Part shown: piece after piece, positions 45,481 through 55,637 of the stretch | Layout: every line of letters starts with the position of its first letter | How positions within the stretch are numbered: the stretch's first letter is position 1 | Assembly: GCA_002422865.1 (NCBI GenBank) | Contig: DITN01000063.1 | Location: forward strand, 21,547 to 85,546 | DNA length: 64,000 bases | Reading direction: 5' to 3' | Source: Bacteroidetes bacterium UBA6183 | GTDB taxonomy: Bacteria > Bacteroidota > Bacteroidia > UKL13-3 | Translations under genes and position numbers: made by a program | The notes under the pieces: generated by a model | What the model was told of the DNA's origin: nothing | What the model saw: only the letters and a program-made list of their open reading frames with translations | Databases searched by the model: none

Positions 45481-46071
45481 GTGATTGCATTTGTAGAAGG
45501 AAAATTAGTTGTAAAATCGCCAGCCCAAGTTGTGGTTAATTGCGGTGGAGTCGGGTATGCCATTAACATATCATTAAACACTTACGATCAACTTGCATCG
45601 CAAGAATCGGCCCGTGTGTTAACACACTTGGTGGTTAAAGAAGACAGCCATACGCTTTATGGTTTTGCGGAAGAAGACGAGCGTCAGTTGTTTTTGTTGC
45701 TTATTTCGGTAAACGGAGTTGGCGCAAATACAGCACGTATGATTTTGTCTTCCATGAAACCAAGCGAGGTAAAGCAAGCAATAACTTCGGGTAATTGGGC
45801 GTTATTAAAATCCGTAAAAGGAATTGGCCCCAAAACAGCCCAACGTATCGTGATTGATTTACAAGACAAAGTACAGAAAACAGAAGGATTCTCTGGAGAG
45901 CAATTAACAGCATTTACCACTGCTAATAAAGCTACCGAAGAGGCGCTTGCCGCGTTAATTATGTTAGGATTTGCTCGCAATGAGGCCGAAAAAGGGCTAC
46001 AAAAAGTGAAGCAACAAAATCCGAATTTTTCAGTTGAAGAATTAGTGAAAAACACCTTAAAAGTTATTTGA
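45481..46071 (+). CDS. ruvA: Holliday junction branch migration protein RuvA
   Basis: The 196-residue protein starts at a GTG and opens with MIAFVEGKLVVKSP, matching the canonical RuvA N-terminus, so the start is well supported. It has an OB-fold domain, then FLLLISVNGVGANTARMIL and SVKGIGPKTAQRIVIDL as the two helix-hairpin-helix motifs, and a C-terminal domain (EEALAALIMLGFARNEAEKG) that contacts RuvB. It forms tetramers on Holliday junctions. sprA starts 15 bp after its stop, so the two form a unit, a common arrangement in Bacteroidota. Confidence 0.96.
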   Translation: MIAFVEGKLVVKSPAQVVVNCGGVGYAINISLNTYDQLASQESARVLTHLVVKEDSHTLYGFAEEDERQLFLLLISVNGVGANTARMILSSMKPSEVKQAITSGNWALLKSVKGIGPKTAQRIVIDLQDKVQKTEGFSGEQLTAFTTANKATEEALAALIMLGFARNEAEKGLQKVKQQNPNFSVEELVKNTLKVI

Positions 46072-46086
46072 TGGCGAAACTCTACT

Positions 46087-49000
46087 TTGTTTACTCTCTC
46101 TAAAATAAAATACATATCGCTCTCCTCTGTATTCACCTTGCTTGCAAGCATGGTGTGGGGAGTTACGCCCGATTTTTTTGCATGGTATGAGTTTGATTCA
46201 GACAAAAAATCGGTTAATCATGCATTTAGTTTTGCCCCACCGGATAGCTCAGGAGGTTCTGATACCACCAGAAAAAAACTCCCTTACCCAATCCAAGACA
46301 GGAAACCTTACGAGTTAAATCAAAAAACACATCCGTTCGATTTAGGTGAACCATCAAACATTAAAAACCGTTACGAGTTAGATCCTAACTCAAACCAATA
46401 CAACTATAAATCAACAGTAGGCGGACAACAATACCGTTTGGGCGCAACAGTTCCTGTTAAAGAGCAACTCAAACGCGAAAATGATCGTCAAAATGCACAA
46501 TACTTTAAGCAACGCGCCCAAGCGCAAAATTTTGTGAAAGGTGGCGGTTTAATACCTCCACTAAAGGTTGGTCCTAAAATTTTTGATAAAATATTTGGTA
46601 GTGGTATTATTGACATTAGGCCTCGTGGTACGGCCGAACTTATTTTTCAAGGTAACTTCAACACGGTTCGTAATCCCGCAATCGCTTTACGTCAACAAAG
46701 TACCGGTCAATTCGATTTTCGTCAAAAAATACAGCTCAATGTTTCTGGTAGTGTAGGCGATAAAATGAAGGTAAACATGAACTACGATACCGAAGCCACT
46801 TTCGATTTTGAAAACCAAATGAAATTGGATTATTCGGGTAAAGACGATGATATCATTAAAAAAATTGAGTTGGGTAATGTTAGCTTGCCCTTAAACTCAT
46901 CGCTTATACAAGGTAGCCAGAGTTTGTTTGGGGTAAAAGCCACCATGCAGTTTGGTAAGTTAACAGTAACTTCTATTGTAACGCAACAACGCGGAAAAAC
47001 CACCGAAACAGAGTTACAAGGTGGAGTTCAAACCACGCGTTTTGATATTCAGGCCGATAATTACGACATGAATAAGCATTATTTTTTAGCTCAATATTTT
47101 AGAGATAACTATGATGCTTGGTTGAGTAATTTACCTATTATTTCATCACCAGTGGTTATTAACCGTTTAGAGGTTTGGGTTACGAACCGTACCGGTGTTT
47201 TTGATAACGCACGTGATGTAATTGGCTTCAGTGATTTGGGTGAAGCTGGAAAACGCGACAACAAATATTGGGAACTTAATCCAAACCCCAATGATACTTT
47301 TCCGGGCAACAGTGCCAATAATTTGTATGGTTATTTAAGTGGGCAAGGATTAAATCCGGATACTGCCTTGTTACGCCAGTCATTCCAAATACAAAATCAA
47401 ATAGCTCGTCATCAAGCCACCACTAATTTACAGGCAATATCGCAGTTTCAAATGATTAATTATGCGCGATTGTTAAGCCCAAGTGAGTATAACATTAATA
47501 CCCGTTTAGGTTACATATCGTTAAACAGTGCCTTAAATAACGATGAAGTTTTGTGCGTAGCTTTTGAGTACACTTTGGATGGCCGGTATTTTAAAGTGGG
47601 TGAGTTTACAACCGATTTACCTCCAAATCCTGAAGTGCCAAATGTATTATATACCAAAATGCTTAAAGGTCCATCGCAACGTCCCGATTTACCAATGTGG
47701 GATTTAATGATGAAGAATATTTATGCATTAGGTACATTTAATATTCAACCAAAAGATTTTAAGTTAAATGTGGTGTATGCCGATGATCCTTCCGGTGCAG
47801 ATTTAAATTACATACCACAGCAAAATGAACCATTATTAAGCGGTGTACCTTTAATTACGGTTTTAAATCTCGACAATTTAAATACACAACAAGAACGAGC
47901 ACCCGATGGTATTTTTGATTACATTGATGGAGTAACCATCAACTCTATGCAAGGGCGTGTTATTTTTCCGGTGGTTGAACCATTTGGTACTCACCTTACC
48001 TCGAAATTCGTAAATAATAAAGACCGTGCTCGTTATTATTCTTTTTATGAGTTGTACGATTCAACACGATTTGCAGCCATGCAATTACCGCAGTACAATA
48101 AATTCTTTTTACGAGGCACATATCAAGGCTCTTCAAGCAACGAAATATCACTAAACAGCACCAATATTCCGCGTGGTTCCGTAAAGGTTACGGCCAATGG
48201 TGCACCGCTAACAGAAAACACCGATTTCGTAGTTGATTACAATTTAGGTCGTGTAAAAATTTTAAATACCAGTTTGCTTAATTCGGGTGCTTCCATTAAA
48301 GTTTCATCAGAAAGCAACTCTTTATTTACGGTTCAGCAAAAAACGTTATTAGGTAGCCGTTTCGATTATAAATATAACAAAGATTTGTTATTGGGCGGTA
48401 CGTTTTTATACCTAAACGAAAGACCTTTAACACCTAAAGTTAATATCGGTGAAGAGCCCATTTCAAACATGATTGTTGGTTTAGATGGCTCTTACAAACG
48501 CGATTCAAGATTTTTAACCAAGTTGGTTGATAAGCTTCCGTTTATTGAAACTAAAGAGATCTCAACCATAACTATTAGTGGCGAGTTTGCTAAATTAATT
48601 CCCGGTGTGCAGGGCGCATTGGCGCAACAAGGAACCGCCTACTTAGATGACTTTGAAGCTAGTGAAACACCATTTGACTTGCGTTCGCCTGCATTAAATT
48701 GGACGTTGGCATCAACCCCGCAAGGCCAACCCGATTTGTTTCCTGAAGGCAATACATTAAATAACTTAGAGTATGGTTTTAAGCGTGCCAACTTTGCTTG
48801 GTACAATATTGCAACTACTTTTTATCGCGAGGATAATTTTACTCCGCAACACATACAAGATGATGATGAACAGTTGAGTAATGATTGTGTGCGTGAGGTT
48901 GATATAAAAGAGATATTTCCTGAACGCCAACTTCAGCCGGGTTTACCAACCAACGTTTCTACTTTAGATTTGGCTTTTTATCCTAAAGAAAGAGGACCTT

Positions 49001-52000
49001 ATAATTACAATGTTGATGAATTAAATGAGGATGGCACAATGGCCAATCCTACAACTAAGTGGGGTGGTATGATGCGTAAAATTGATCAAAATGATTTTGA
49101 AGCCACCAACATTGATTACATTGAAGTATGGATGATGGATCCTTACGCTTGTAAAAATGATGCATCAAACCAAGGTTCATTTTATTTAAATTTAGGTAAC
49201 ATATCAGAGGATATTTTAAGAGATAACCGCAGGTCGGCCGAAAATGGTTTACCCCGAACCGAAGCCGATAATTTGTACATGGATAGTACCATTTGGGGGC
49301 GCGTACCACGTAAGCCGGTAATTAATTTTGCCTTTGATGCCGACCCTGCCATCAGGCAACAACAAGATGTGGGTTTAGATGGTTTTAATGATGAAGGAGA
49401 ACGTGCTTGGTTTGATACTGCATATATTAGAAAAGTTGGACAAGTACATGGAACTACCAGTGCTGCCTATCAAAATGCATCAAACGATCCCTCAAACGAT
49501 AACTATAATTATTACTTAGGCACACAATACGATAATTCGCAAACAACCATTCTCGACCGCTACAAACGTTTTAACCGTCATCAAGGTAATTCACCAACCA
49601 TTGAACAATCGCCCGAAGCTTATCCTGTAACCGCCACCAATACCCCCGATAACGAAGATATTAACCGCGATTTTACTTTAAATGATATTGAAGAATATTA
49701 TCAGTACAAAGTTGACATCAGCAAAAATCGTTTAGCCGTTGGTCAAAATTATGTAACGGATAGTGTGCGCGCTTTGGCAACACTTAAAAATGGGAGCACA
49801 CGTGAAATTACTTGGTATCAATTAAAAATTCCTGTACGCGAATACGAGAAAAAAGTAGGTCAGATTTATGATTTTAAATCGATACGTTTTATGCGCATGT
49901 TTATGCGTGGTTTCAATGATGATATGATACTACGTTTTGCGTATTTTCAGTTGGTACGTGCAGATTGGCGCAAGTATTTGGGTAATTTAGAAGCGGGTAA
50001 AGAAAATATACCAACCGACAATGTTGATAGAACACAGTTCGTGGTATCAACGGTTAACTTAGAAAAAAACAGTAGGCGCGCTCCTATAAAATACGTAGCA
50101 CCTCCGGGTATTCAACGCGAGATTGATTTTAGCTCACCAACAGCAGTTGAACAGAACGAACAATCGTTATCACTGCTTGTTTGTGATTTACGCGATGGTG
50201 ATGCACGTGGTGCATTTAAAAACATCAGCACCGATTTAAGACGTTACGGTAAATTACGCATGTTTTTGCATGCAGAAGGTGTAAACGATGCACTAAAAGA
50301 TGATGATGTACATGCATTTATTCGTATAGGTACAGATTTAACCAATAACTATTACGAATTTGAAATGCCTCTAAAAGTTACAGTTCCTCCAACCGGTAAT
50401 CCAAGTGATATTTGGCCTAGCGCTAACGAAATGACCATTACATTAGAGGAGTTAATCAATACAAAAATTGCACGTACCAATGCTAACTATCCATTTACAG
50501 CTGTGTATGAGCGCCAAGGTGGCAATGGCATTTATCGTGTAATAGGTTTACCGGATTTAAGTCAGGCACGTGTGGTCATGGTTGGTATACGTAATCCTAA
50601 AGCAAAACCCGGAATAAATAACGATGATGCATTACCTAAATGTGCAGAGGTTTGGTTTAACGAATTAAGGATGACTGAGTTTAATAACCAAGGTGGTTGG
50701 GCTGCAACCGGTAGGGTATTGGCCAAGTTAGCTGATTTTGGAAACTTGCAATTTACAGGAAGTGTTTCTACTGTTGGTTGGGGTGGAATTGATAAAAAAT
50801 TAAACGAACGCAGTTTAAACGATCAATACAATTACGATTTACAAAGTAATTTTGAGTTAGGTAAATTTTTTCCTAAAAACTTTGGGTTATCTATTCCACT
50901 ATTTTTATCATATGGCAATACAATCATTCGTCCATTTTATAATCCTTTAAACCCTGATGTAAAATTACAGAAAGAAATTGACGAAAGTACAAATCCGGCA
51001 TATGTTGATAGAATTAGTCGCGCTGCTGATGACTACACCACACGCAGAAGTTTAAATTTTACCAATATCCGCAAAAACAGAATGGGTACAGGTAAACAGC
51101 ATTTTTATGATGTAGAAAATTTCACTTTTACATATGCCTACACCGAAACATACAGACGTAACCAATCCATTGAATATTATATACTAGAAAACTACCGTGG
51201 TATGGTAGGATATACCTATAATTTCGCACCAAAACCATGGGAGCCGTTTAAAAGTAAAATCAAATCGAAACAGCTGCAATTGGTTAAGGATTTTAACCTT
51301 AATTTTAAACCTGCTTCATGGGGTGCTCGTATGGAAGCCGATCGAAGATATGGTGTAACCATAAACCGCAACAACGATAACCCCAATACCATTATACCTA
51401 CTTTGTTTGATAAGTTGTTTACCATGAATAGGTACTACGATTTTAGGTATGACATCACTAAAGGTCTTAAATTGGATTACAACTCAACCGCTATGGCTCG
51501 TATTGATGAGCCCATTGGAAGAATAGATGAAAGCACGCCACAAAAACAAGATAGTATGTGGAATAACTTTTGGAAAGGCGGCCGTTTAACGCAATATGAT
51601 CAGGTAATGCGTTTAAATTATACCATTCCTATTAATAAAATTCAGTTGTTAAGTTGGACAAACCTAACATACAACTACACGGCAAACTTTCAATGGAAAC
51701 AAGCACCACCGGCTGCCGATAGTTTGGGTAATACCATTCAAAATTCACGCGTACAAACTTGGAATGCTAACCTAAACTTAATTATGTTGTATAATAAGTT
51801 TGCCATTTTGCGCGAGCTAAATAATCCGGGTGGAACTAAAGCTCCTTCCGCTCCCAAAAAACCAAAACCTAAAAAGAAGCTCACCAAGAAAAAAGATAAA
51901 AACGGAAAAGAAATAAAAGAGAAGGAGGAAGAGGAAGAAGAAAAGCCTGCACCGAAGTTAAATCCGGCAATGAAATTTGCTTTACGTTTATTAACCAGTA

Positions 52001-53316
52001 CTAAAAATGTAACGTATCAGCACACCATCAACAACGGTATGGTGCTACCCGGCTTCAATTCTAAGCCACAATACGTAGGTCAAAATTTTGATGTAGGTGC
52101 ACCTGGTTTCGATTTTTTATTAGCTATGCAAGATCCCGAATACCGTTTTCAGGCTAGCCAAAAAGGGTGGTTAACAAAAGATACGCGAGTAAGTAATTAC
52201 TACATAACAGATTTTAGAGAAAATATTACTGGTCGTGCCACACTTGAACCTATTCAGGATTTTAGGGTTGAGTTAAATGTGTCAAAACAATACTCTCGTG
52301 CACAGCAATCGTTATTTAGATTTGATTCTATATTGGATACACACCGCGATGTTGGTCCATTGGTAGAGTCGGGAACGTATTCATTAACCTATAATATTTT
52401 TGCCACTACATTTTCTAAAGAATTGTCGGATGGAACATCAGAAGTGTTTAATCAGTTTCAGGAAAATCGTAAAACAATTGCAGAACGATTATCCCAAAAT
52501 ACTGAACGTCCGGGTTTAGGAGTTGATAGTAATGGTTTCCCTGTGGGCTATAGTCGTAACGCACAAGATGTATTGATTCCAGCATTTTTAGCAGCATACT
52601 CTGGTAAGAATGCAAGTACATCGGCATTAACAGCTTTCCCGCAAATTCCGGTTCCAAACTGGCGCGTTACTTATACTGGTTTAACCCGTATCGAAAAAAT
52701 TAAAGAATATGCAAGCAATGTAACCATTAACCACGCTTACACTTCAACTTATTCAGTAGCTTCTTTTCAAACCATTACCGATACCGCTTCAACCAACTTA
52801 AATGGGGATTACAGTCCGCAATACCAAATACGAAGTATAAGTATGGTAGAGCGCTGGGGACCATTTATTGGCATTGATGTTACCTTAGTAAATAACTTAA
52901 CGGCAAGATTTGAGTACAAACGTGATCGTACGTTAAATTTTGCTTTAACCAACGGGCAATTAAGTGAGCAAAAAGGAAACGAGTTTGTATTTGGTACCGG
53001 TTATCGTACACAAAAGTTGCGTATTCCGTTTTTACGCGGAGGAAGAACTTTGGTGTTAAAAAATGATATTAACTTTAGGTTTGATTTTAGTATACGTGAG
53101 CAAGTAACTAAAGTACGTAACTTAGACAGACCAAGCAACGACCCTGTATTGGGTCAAACTGTTATATCTATCCGTCCAACCATAGAGTACATGATTAACG
53201 AGAAGTTGATGCTACGTATTTTCTACGATAGAAGACAAACCAATCCAGCCACATCAAACCAATTCCCAACCATCATTACCAGTGGTGGATTTAGTTTGAG
53301 GTATACAATACAGTAA
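46087..53316 (+). CDS. sprA: Type IX secretion translocon protein SprA
   Basis: The 2409-residue protein matches SprA (Sov) in length, start and content: an N-terminal signal-like segment (ISLSSVFTLLASMVWG), the GGLIPPLKVGPKIFDKIFGS segment, then RPRGTAELIFQGNFNTVRNP and DKMKVNMNYDTEATFDFENQ. Long beta-barrel and plug-like regions follow to an end TSGGFSLRYTIQ. SprA forms the outer-membrane pore of T9SS. A Lys/Glu/Pro-rich low-complexity insert is at about 1918-1955. The start codon is a TTG: an in-frame TGA is immediately upstream and no ATG precedes residue 22. A short ATG frame (46071-46103) overlaps the beginning. Confidence 0.95.
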   Translation: MFTLSKIKYISLSSVFTLLASMVWGVTPDFFAWYEFDSDKKSVNHAFSFAPPDSSGGSDTTRKKLPYPIQDRKPYELNQKTHPFDLGEPSNIKNRYELDPNSNQYNYKSTVGGQQYRLGATVPVKEQLKRENDRQNAQYFKQRAQAQNFVKGGGLIPPLKVGPKIFDKIFGSGIIDIRPRGTAELIFQGNFNTVRNPAIALRQQSTGQFDFRQKIQLNVSGSVGDKMKVNMNYDTEATFDFENQMKLDYSGKDDDIIKKIELGNVSLPLNSSLIQGSQSLFGVKATMQFGKLTVTSIVTQQRGKTTETELQGGVQTTRFDIQADNYDMNKHYFLAQYFRDNYDAWLSNLPIISSPVVINRLEVWVTNRTGVFDNARDVIGFSDLGEAGKRDNKYWELNPNPNDTFPGNSANNLYGYLSGQGLNPDTALLRQSFQIQNQIARHQATTNLQAISQFQMINYARLLSPSEYNINTRLGYISLNSALNNDEVLCVAFEYTLDGRYFKVGEFTTDLPPNPEVPNVLYTKMLKGPSQRPDLPMWDLMMKNIYALGTFNIQPKDFKLNVVYADDPSGADLNYIPQQNEPLLSGVPLITVLNLDNLNTQQERAPDGIFDYIDGVTINSMQGRVIFPVVEPFGTHLTSKFVNNKDRARYYSFYELYDSTRFAAMQLPQYNKFFLRGTYQGSSSNEISLNSTNIPRGSVKVTANGAPLTENTDFVVDYNLGRVKILNTSLLNSGASIKVSSESNSLFTVQQKTLLGSRFDYKYNKDLLLGGTFLYLNERPLTPKVNIGEEPISNMIVGLDGSYKRDSRFLTKLVDKLPFIETKEISTITISGEFAKLIPGVQGALAQQGTAYLDDFEASETPFDLRSPALNWTLASTPQGQPDLFPEGNTLNNLEYGFKRANFAWYNIATTFYREDNFTPQHIQDDDEQLSNDCVREVDIKEIFPERQLQPGLPTNVSTLDLAFYPKERGPYNYNVDELNEDGTMANPTTKWGGMMRKIDQNDFEATNIDYIEVWMMDPYACKNDASNQGSFYLNLGNISEDILRDNRRSAENGLPRTEADNLYMDSTIWGRVPRKPVINFAFDADPAIRQQQDVGLDGFNDEGERAWFDTAYIRKVGQVHGTTSAAYQNASNDPSNDNYNYYLGTQYDNSQTTILDRYKRFNRHQGNSPTIEQSPEAYPVTATNTPDNEDINRDFTLNDIEEYYQYKVDISKNRLAVGQNYVTDSVRALATLKNGSTREITWYQLKIPVREYEKKVGQIYDFKSIRFMRMFMRGFNDDMILRFAYFQLVRADWRKYLGNLEAGKENIPTDNVDRTQFVVSTVNLEKNSRRAPIKYVAPPGIQREIDFSSPTAVEQNEQSLSLLVCDLRDGDARGAFKNISTDLRRYGKLRMFLHAEGVNDALKDDDVHAFIRIGTDLTNNYYEFEMPLKVTVPPTGNPSDIWPSANEMTITLEELINTKIARTNANYPFTAVYERQGGNGIYRVIGLPDLSQARVVMVGIRNPKAKPGINNDDALPKCAEVWFNELRMTEFNNQGGWAATGRVLAKLADFGNLQFTGSVSTVGWGGIDKKLNERSLNDQYNYDLQSNFELGKFFPKNFGLSIPLFLSYGNTIIRPFYNPLNPDVKLQKEIDESTNPAYVDRISRAADDYTTRRSLNFTNIRKNRMGTGKQHFYDVENFTFTYAYTETYRRNQSIEYYILENYRGMVGYTYNFAPKPWEPFKSKIKSKQLQLVKDFNLNFKPASWGARMEADRRYGVTINRNNDNPNTIIPTLFDKLFTMNRYYDFRYDITKGLKLDYNSTAMARIDEPIGRIDESTPQKQDSMWNNFWKGGRLTQYDQVMRLNYTIPINKIQLLSWTNLTYNYTANFQWKQAPPAADSLGNTIQNSRVQTWNANLNLIMLYNKFAILRELNNPGGTKAPSAPKKPKPKKKLTKKKDKNGKEIKEKEEEEEEKPAPKLNPAMKFALRLLTSTKNVTYQHTINNGMVLPGFNSKPQYVGQNFDVGAPGFDFLLAMQDPEYRFQASQKGWLTKDTRVSNYYITDFRENITGRATLEPIQDFRVELNVSKQYSRAQQSLFRFDSILDTHRDVGPLVESGTYSLTYNIFATTFSKELSDGTSEVFNQFQENRKTIAERLSQNTERPGLGVDSNGFPVGYSRNAQDVLIPAFLAAYSGKNASTSALTAFPQIPVPNWRVTYTGLTRIEKIKEYASNVTINHAYTSTYSVASFQTITDTASTNLNGDYSPQYQIRSISMVERWGPFIGIDVTLVNNLTARFEYKRDRTLNFALTNGQLSEQKGNEFVFGTGYRTQKLRIPFLRGGRTLVLKNDINFRFDFSIREQVTKVRNLDRPSNDPVLGQTVISIRPTIEYMINEKLMLRIFYDRRQTNPATSNQFPTIITSGGFSLRYTIQ

Positions 53317-53353
53317 TCAGCACAAATAACTTTTGTGCAAAACAGCCTAATTT

Positions 53354-54574
53354 ATGATGAAATACTTTTTGAGAACTTGTTTGCTATTTTTATTGCTTTC
53401 TGTTGGTTATAAACTTAATGCGCAAACAGTTTTATTAGCTGAAAGAGATAGCAGTTATAATCAATCACCAATTGCTAAAGCATGGTATAACGTACAGTCA
53501 ACCTCTACAGGTTTTTTATTAAACGGTTGGCGCAGGAACAGGGCATTTTTTGTTGACCATAATTTTGATACAATCAACAACAATTACATCAATTCCATTT
53601 TACAAAAAAGTAAAGCAACCGGATATATAGTTGCAACAAACAATAGCAACTGTTTCAGGTTTTTTAATGGTAAGTTGTTGTATTATGATGCTAAAATCAA
53701 TCAGGAAAAAGTGGTTTTAAAATTCCCGTTTACATACAGGGGTATTACATACAATTTGTATCAAGGAAAGTCATTGCACAACGAAGGTTTTTTTGCTTTA
53801 TATGACAGTGTATCTAACGGAATTATTTTTCAAATTGAACCCAAACGAAACGCTACATTAAATGCCGATTGGTCTATTCAAAAAGGGTCTATAAGTAAAG
53901 CATGCCTTTTAATTTGGGTTGATGCTAAAGGTAAAATTTTAGAGGGTATTGGTAAGTACGATTCACTATATCATTTCGACAACTCAGATGCAGCAGGCGT
54001 TAATCATTTTACGATAAATGCTAAAGAAAGATTAGTAATAATTACCCAAAAGGCATCAAAAAATTTGCAAACTTATAATTTAGCCAATAAGCAATATGCA
54101 AAATATGCATTAAATACATCGCAAGTTGCGGGTAATTTTAATAAATACACTTCATTAAAAAGAAACGATACCATTGAGGCTATAGAAAAGGTTTTAATAG
54201 AAACACCCAGTTTTGATGATTTGATTTATGATGAATACAAAAACTGCTATTACATTTTAAGAACCGATGCCGGATTTGATAGTACTTGGGAAATAACAAC
54301 GCAAAAAAGTGTTTTTACTGTTCAGCAAAGCCCTGCTCCTAAAACTAAAAAGGCAAAAGTATGCAGCCCCGGCAGCCCACAAATGTTTAAGCAATTTAAA
54401 GTATATGCCAATAAACCAACTTACCTGCAAGTGTATGATGCCAATTTTAAATTTGTAAGAGAATACCAAGTTGATTTATCGAACAACATCAGGTTTGTAA
54501 AAGTTTATCCCAATTATATTTTGGTTAATAATCCTGTTTTAGCCCAATCAATGTATAAGTTGTTCATTGAATAA
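53354..54574 (+). CDS. Secreted protein of unknown function, 406 residues
   Basis: Begins at ATG 53354 (a second ATG follows directly) with a signal peptide (FLRTCLLFLLLSVGYKLNAQ). The rest is beta-rich with repeated strands such as FRFFNGKLLYYDAKINQEKV, KILEGIGKYDSLYHFDNSDA and QFKVYANKPTYLQVYDANFK. This pattern suggests a six- or seven-bladed beta-propeller similar to DUF4221-type proteins, which I cannot confirm. There is no T9SS domain and no lipobox. It starts 37 bp after sprA, so it may be in the same transcript. Confidence 0.7.
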   Translation: MMKYFLRTCLLFLLLSVGYKLNAQTVLLAERDSSYNQSPIAKAWYNVQSTSTGFLLNGWRRNRAFFVDHNFDTINNNYINSILQKSKATGYIVATNNSNCFRFFNGKLLYYDAKINQEKVVLKFPFTYRGITYNLYQGKSLHNEGFFALYDSVSNGIIFQIEPKRNATLNADWSIQKGSISKACLLIWVDAKGKILEGIGKYDSLYHFDNSDAAGVNHFTINAKERLVIITQKASKNLQTYNLANKQYAKYALNTSQVAGNFNKYTSLKRNDTIEAIEKVLIETPSFDDLIYDEYKNCYYILRTDAGFDSTWEITTQKSVFTVQQSPAPKTKKAKVCSPGSPQMFKQFKVYANKPTYLQVYDANFKFVREYQVDLSNNIRFVKVYPNYILVNNPVLAQSMYKLFIE

Positions 54575-55167
54575 TACCTGAACAGTTTGATTATTTCTAA
54601 AGGAATTATTAGTGTTATTTTGAGAATTAAAGTATCGAGACTTAGTGCATTCTTATCAAGAAATTAATGTTTGATTGTTGAATCATCTTTGAAGGATTCC
54701 ATAGGGCATATGATGATTTTACGTAACAATCAAAGTGACTGTTTGTGGGCTGGGTTTGGTAAGCAATCCCTAAGCGTAGCGGCTTGGATTGCGCTGCAAA
54801 AACAGGCACAGTAGATTGTAGTAAAAGCATCATAAGCCTTGAATTTTTTGGGTACTTTTTAGCTCTATATTTTTATGTTTTCATCGGTATCGCTGAATGT
54901 AAACATTTGTTTCAAGACAACTGCGCAGCAATCAACGAGGCCAAAAAACAATAAACAACAACGAGTTAAAAAGTATCGCGGGTTTGGGGTGCAGCCCCAT
55001 GAATGAAAAATTTGTTTTTTTTTAAGATAATCATTTGATAATCTGAGTAAAATTCAGATTAAGTAATAACCTTTTCAAATCGTATTGATGTTCTAAAACT
55101 CAATTTGAGAGGTCGGCTTAACTCGAACTAAGGTTGGATTGGACATAATCCTCAACGAAATCAAACC
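54575..55167. other. Intergenic region, 593 bp, with hairpins
   Basis: No gene is convincing. Contents: a GCAATCC/GGATTGC hairpin (54763-54792) with CTAAGCGTAGCGGCTT in its loop; a GGGGTGCAGCCCC hairpin near 54987; an AT-rich TTTTTTTT tract. The convergent genes on either side end at 54574 and 55168, so terminators are expected here. It is longer than the other convergent gaps in the window. Confidence 0.5.
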
Positions 55168-55584
55168 TCACCTAACATACATCTTCACATGTTCAATACC
55201 ACCTTCCCAAAAGTGTTCGCCTTTGGGTAAAAGATTGTGGCGCAGGTAGAAATTTTTGGCGGCCAATTGCGCATGTAAATAAACCGGTTTTTCGTCTTGA
55301 GGCACATCAGCAATAATCCGTTTTAGCAATGCTGCTCCAACCTGCTGATTTCTATATAATTTAGTAACAGCAAACCGCTCTAGTTTATAACCTTTTTCTG
55401 TTGCACGCCAACGCGCAGTACCCACTATCTTATTGTTAATCAGAGCAACATAATGGTAGCTTTCTACTTCAAATTCCCATTCAATATCCTCAGGGCAATT
55501 TTGCTCTATTACAAATACTTCTTTACGAATTTTATGTGCCTCATTTAGCTCTTCGGGCGTTTCAACCAACTTTACCTTAATCAT
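55168..55584 (-). CDS. GNAT family N-acetyltransferase
   Basis: I start at the ATG at 55582-55584 (MIKVKLVETPEELNEAHKIR), 138 residues; the frame extends further but overlaps the fbaB promoter. The GNAT fold is clear: KEVFVIEQNCPEDIEWEFE, GTARWRATEKGYKLERFAV and the acetyl-CoA motif RNQQVGAALLKRII, followed by PVYLHAQLAAKNFYLRHNLL. The YjgM/ElaA-like pattern suggests acetylation of a small amine or protein substrate; the target is unknown. It is divergent from fbaB. Confidence 0.9.
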   Translation of the reverse strand: MIKVKLVETPEELNEAHKIRKEVFVIEQNCPEDIEWEFEVESYHYVALINNKIVGTARWRATEKGYKLERFAVTKLYRNQQVGAALLKRIIADVPQDEKPVYLHAQLAAKNFYLRHNLLPKGEHFWEGGIEHVKMYVR

Positions 55585-55586
55585 AC

Positions 55587-55615
55587 CTTGAGTTTGTAAA
55601 AAAAGTTTATGTTTG
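55587..55615 (+). promoter_or_regulatory. Probable promoter of fbaB
   Basis: TATGTTTG (55608-55615) fits the -7 consensus TAnnTTTG, with CTTG at 55587-55590 17 bp before it as a weak -33. The fbaB ATG is at 55638. Confidence 0.5.
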
Positions 55616-55637
55616 CAAACATAATACATCAAGTAAC

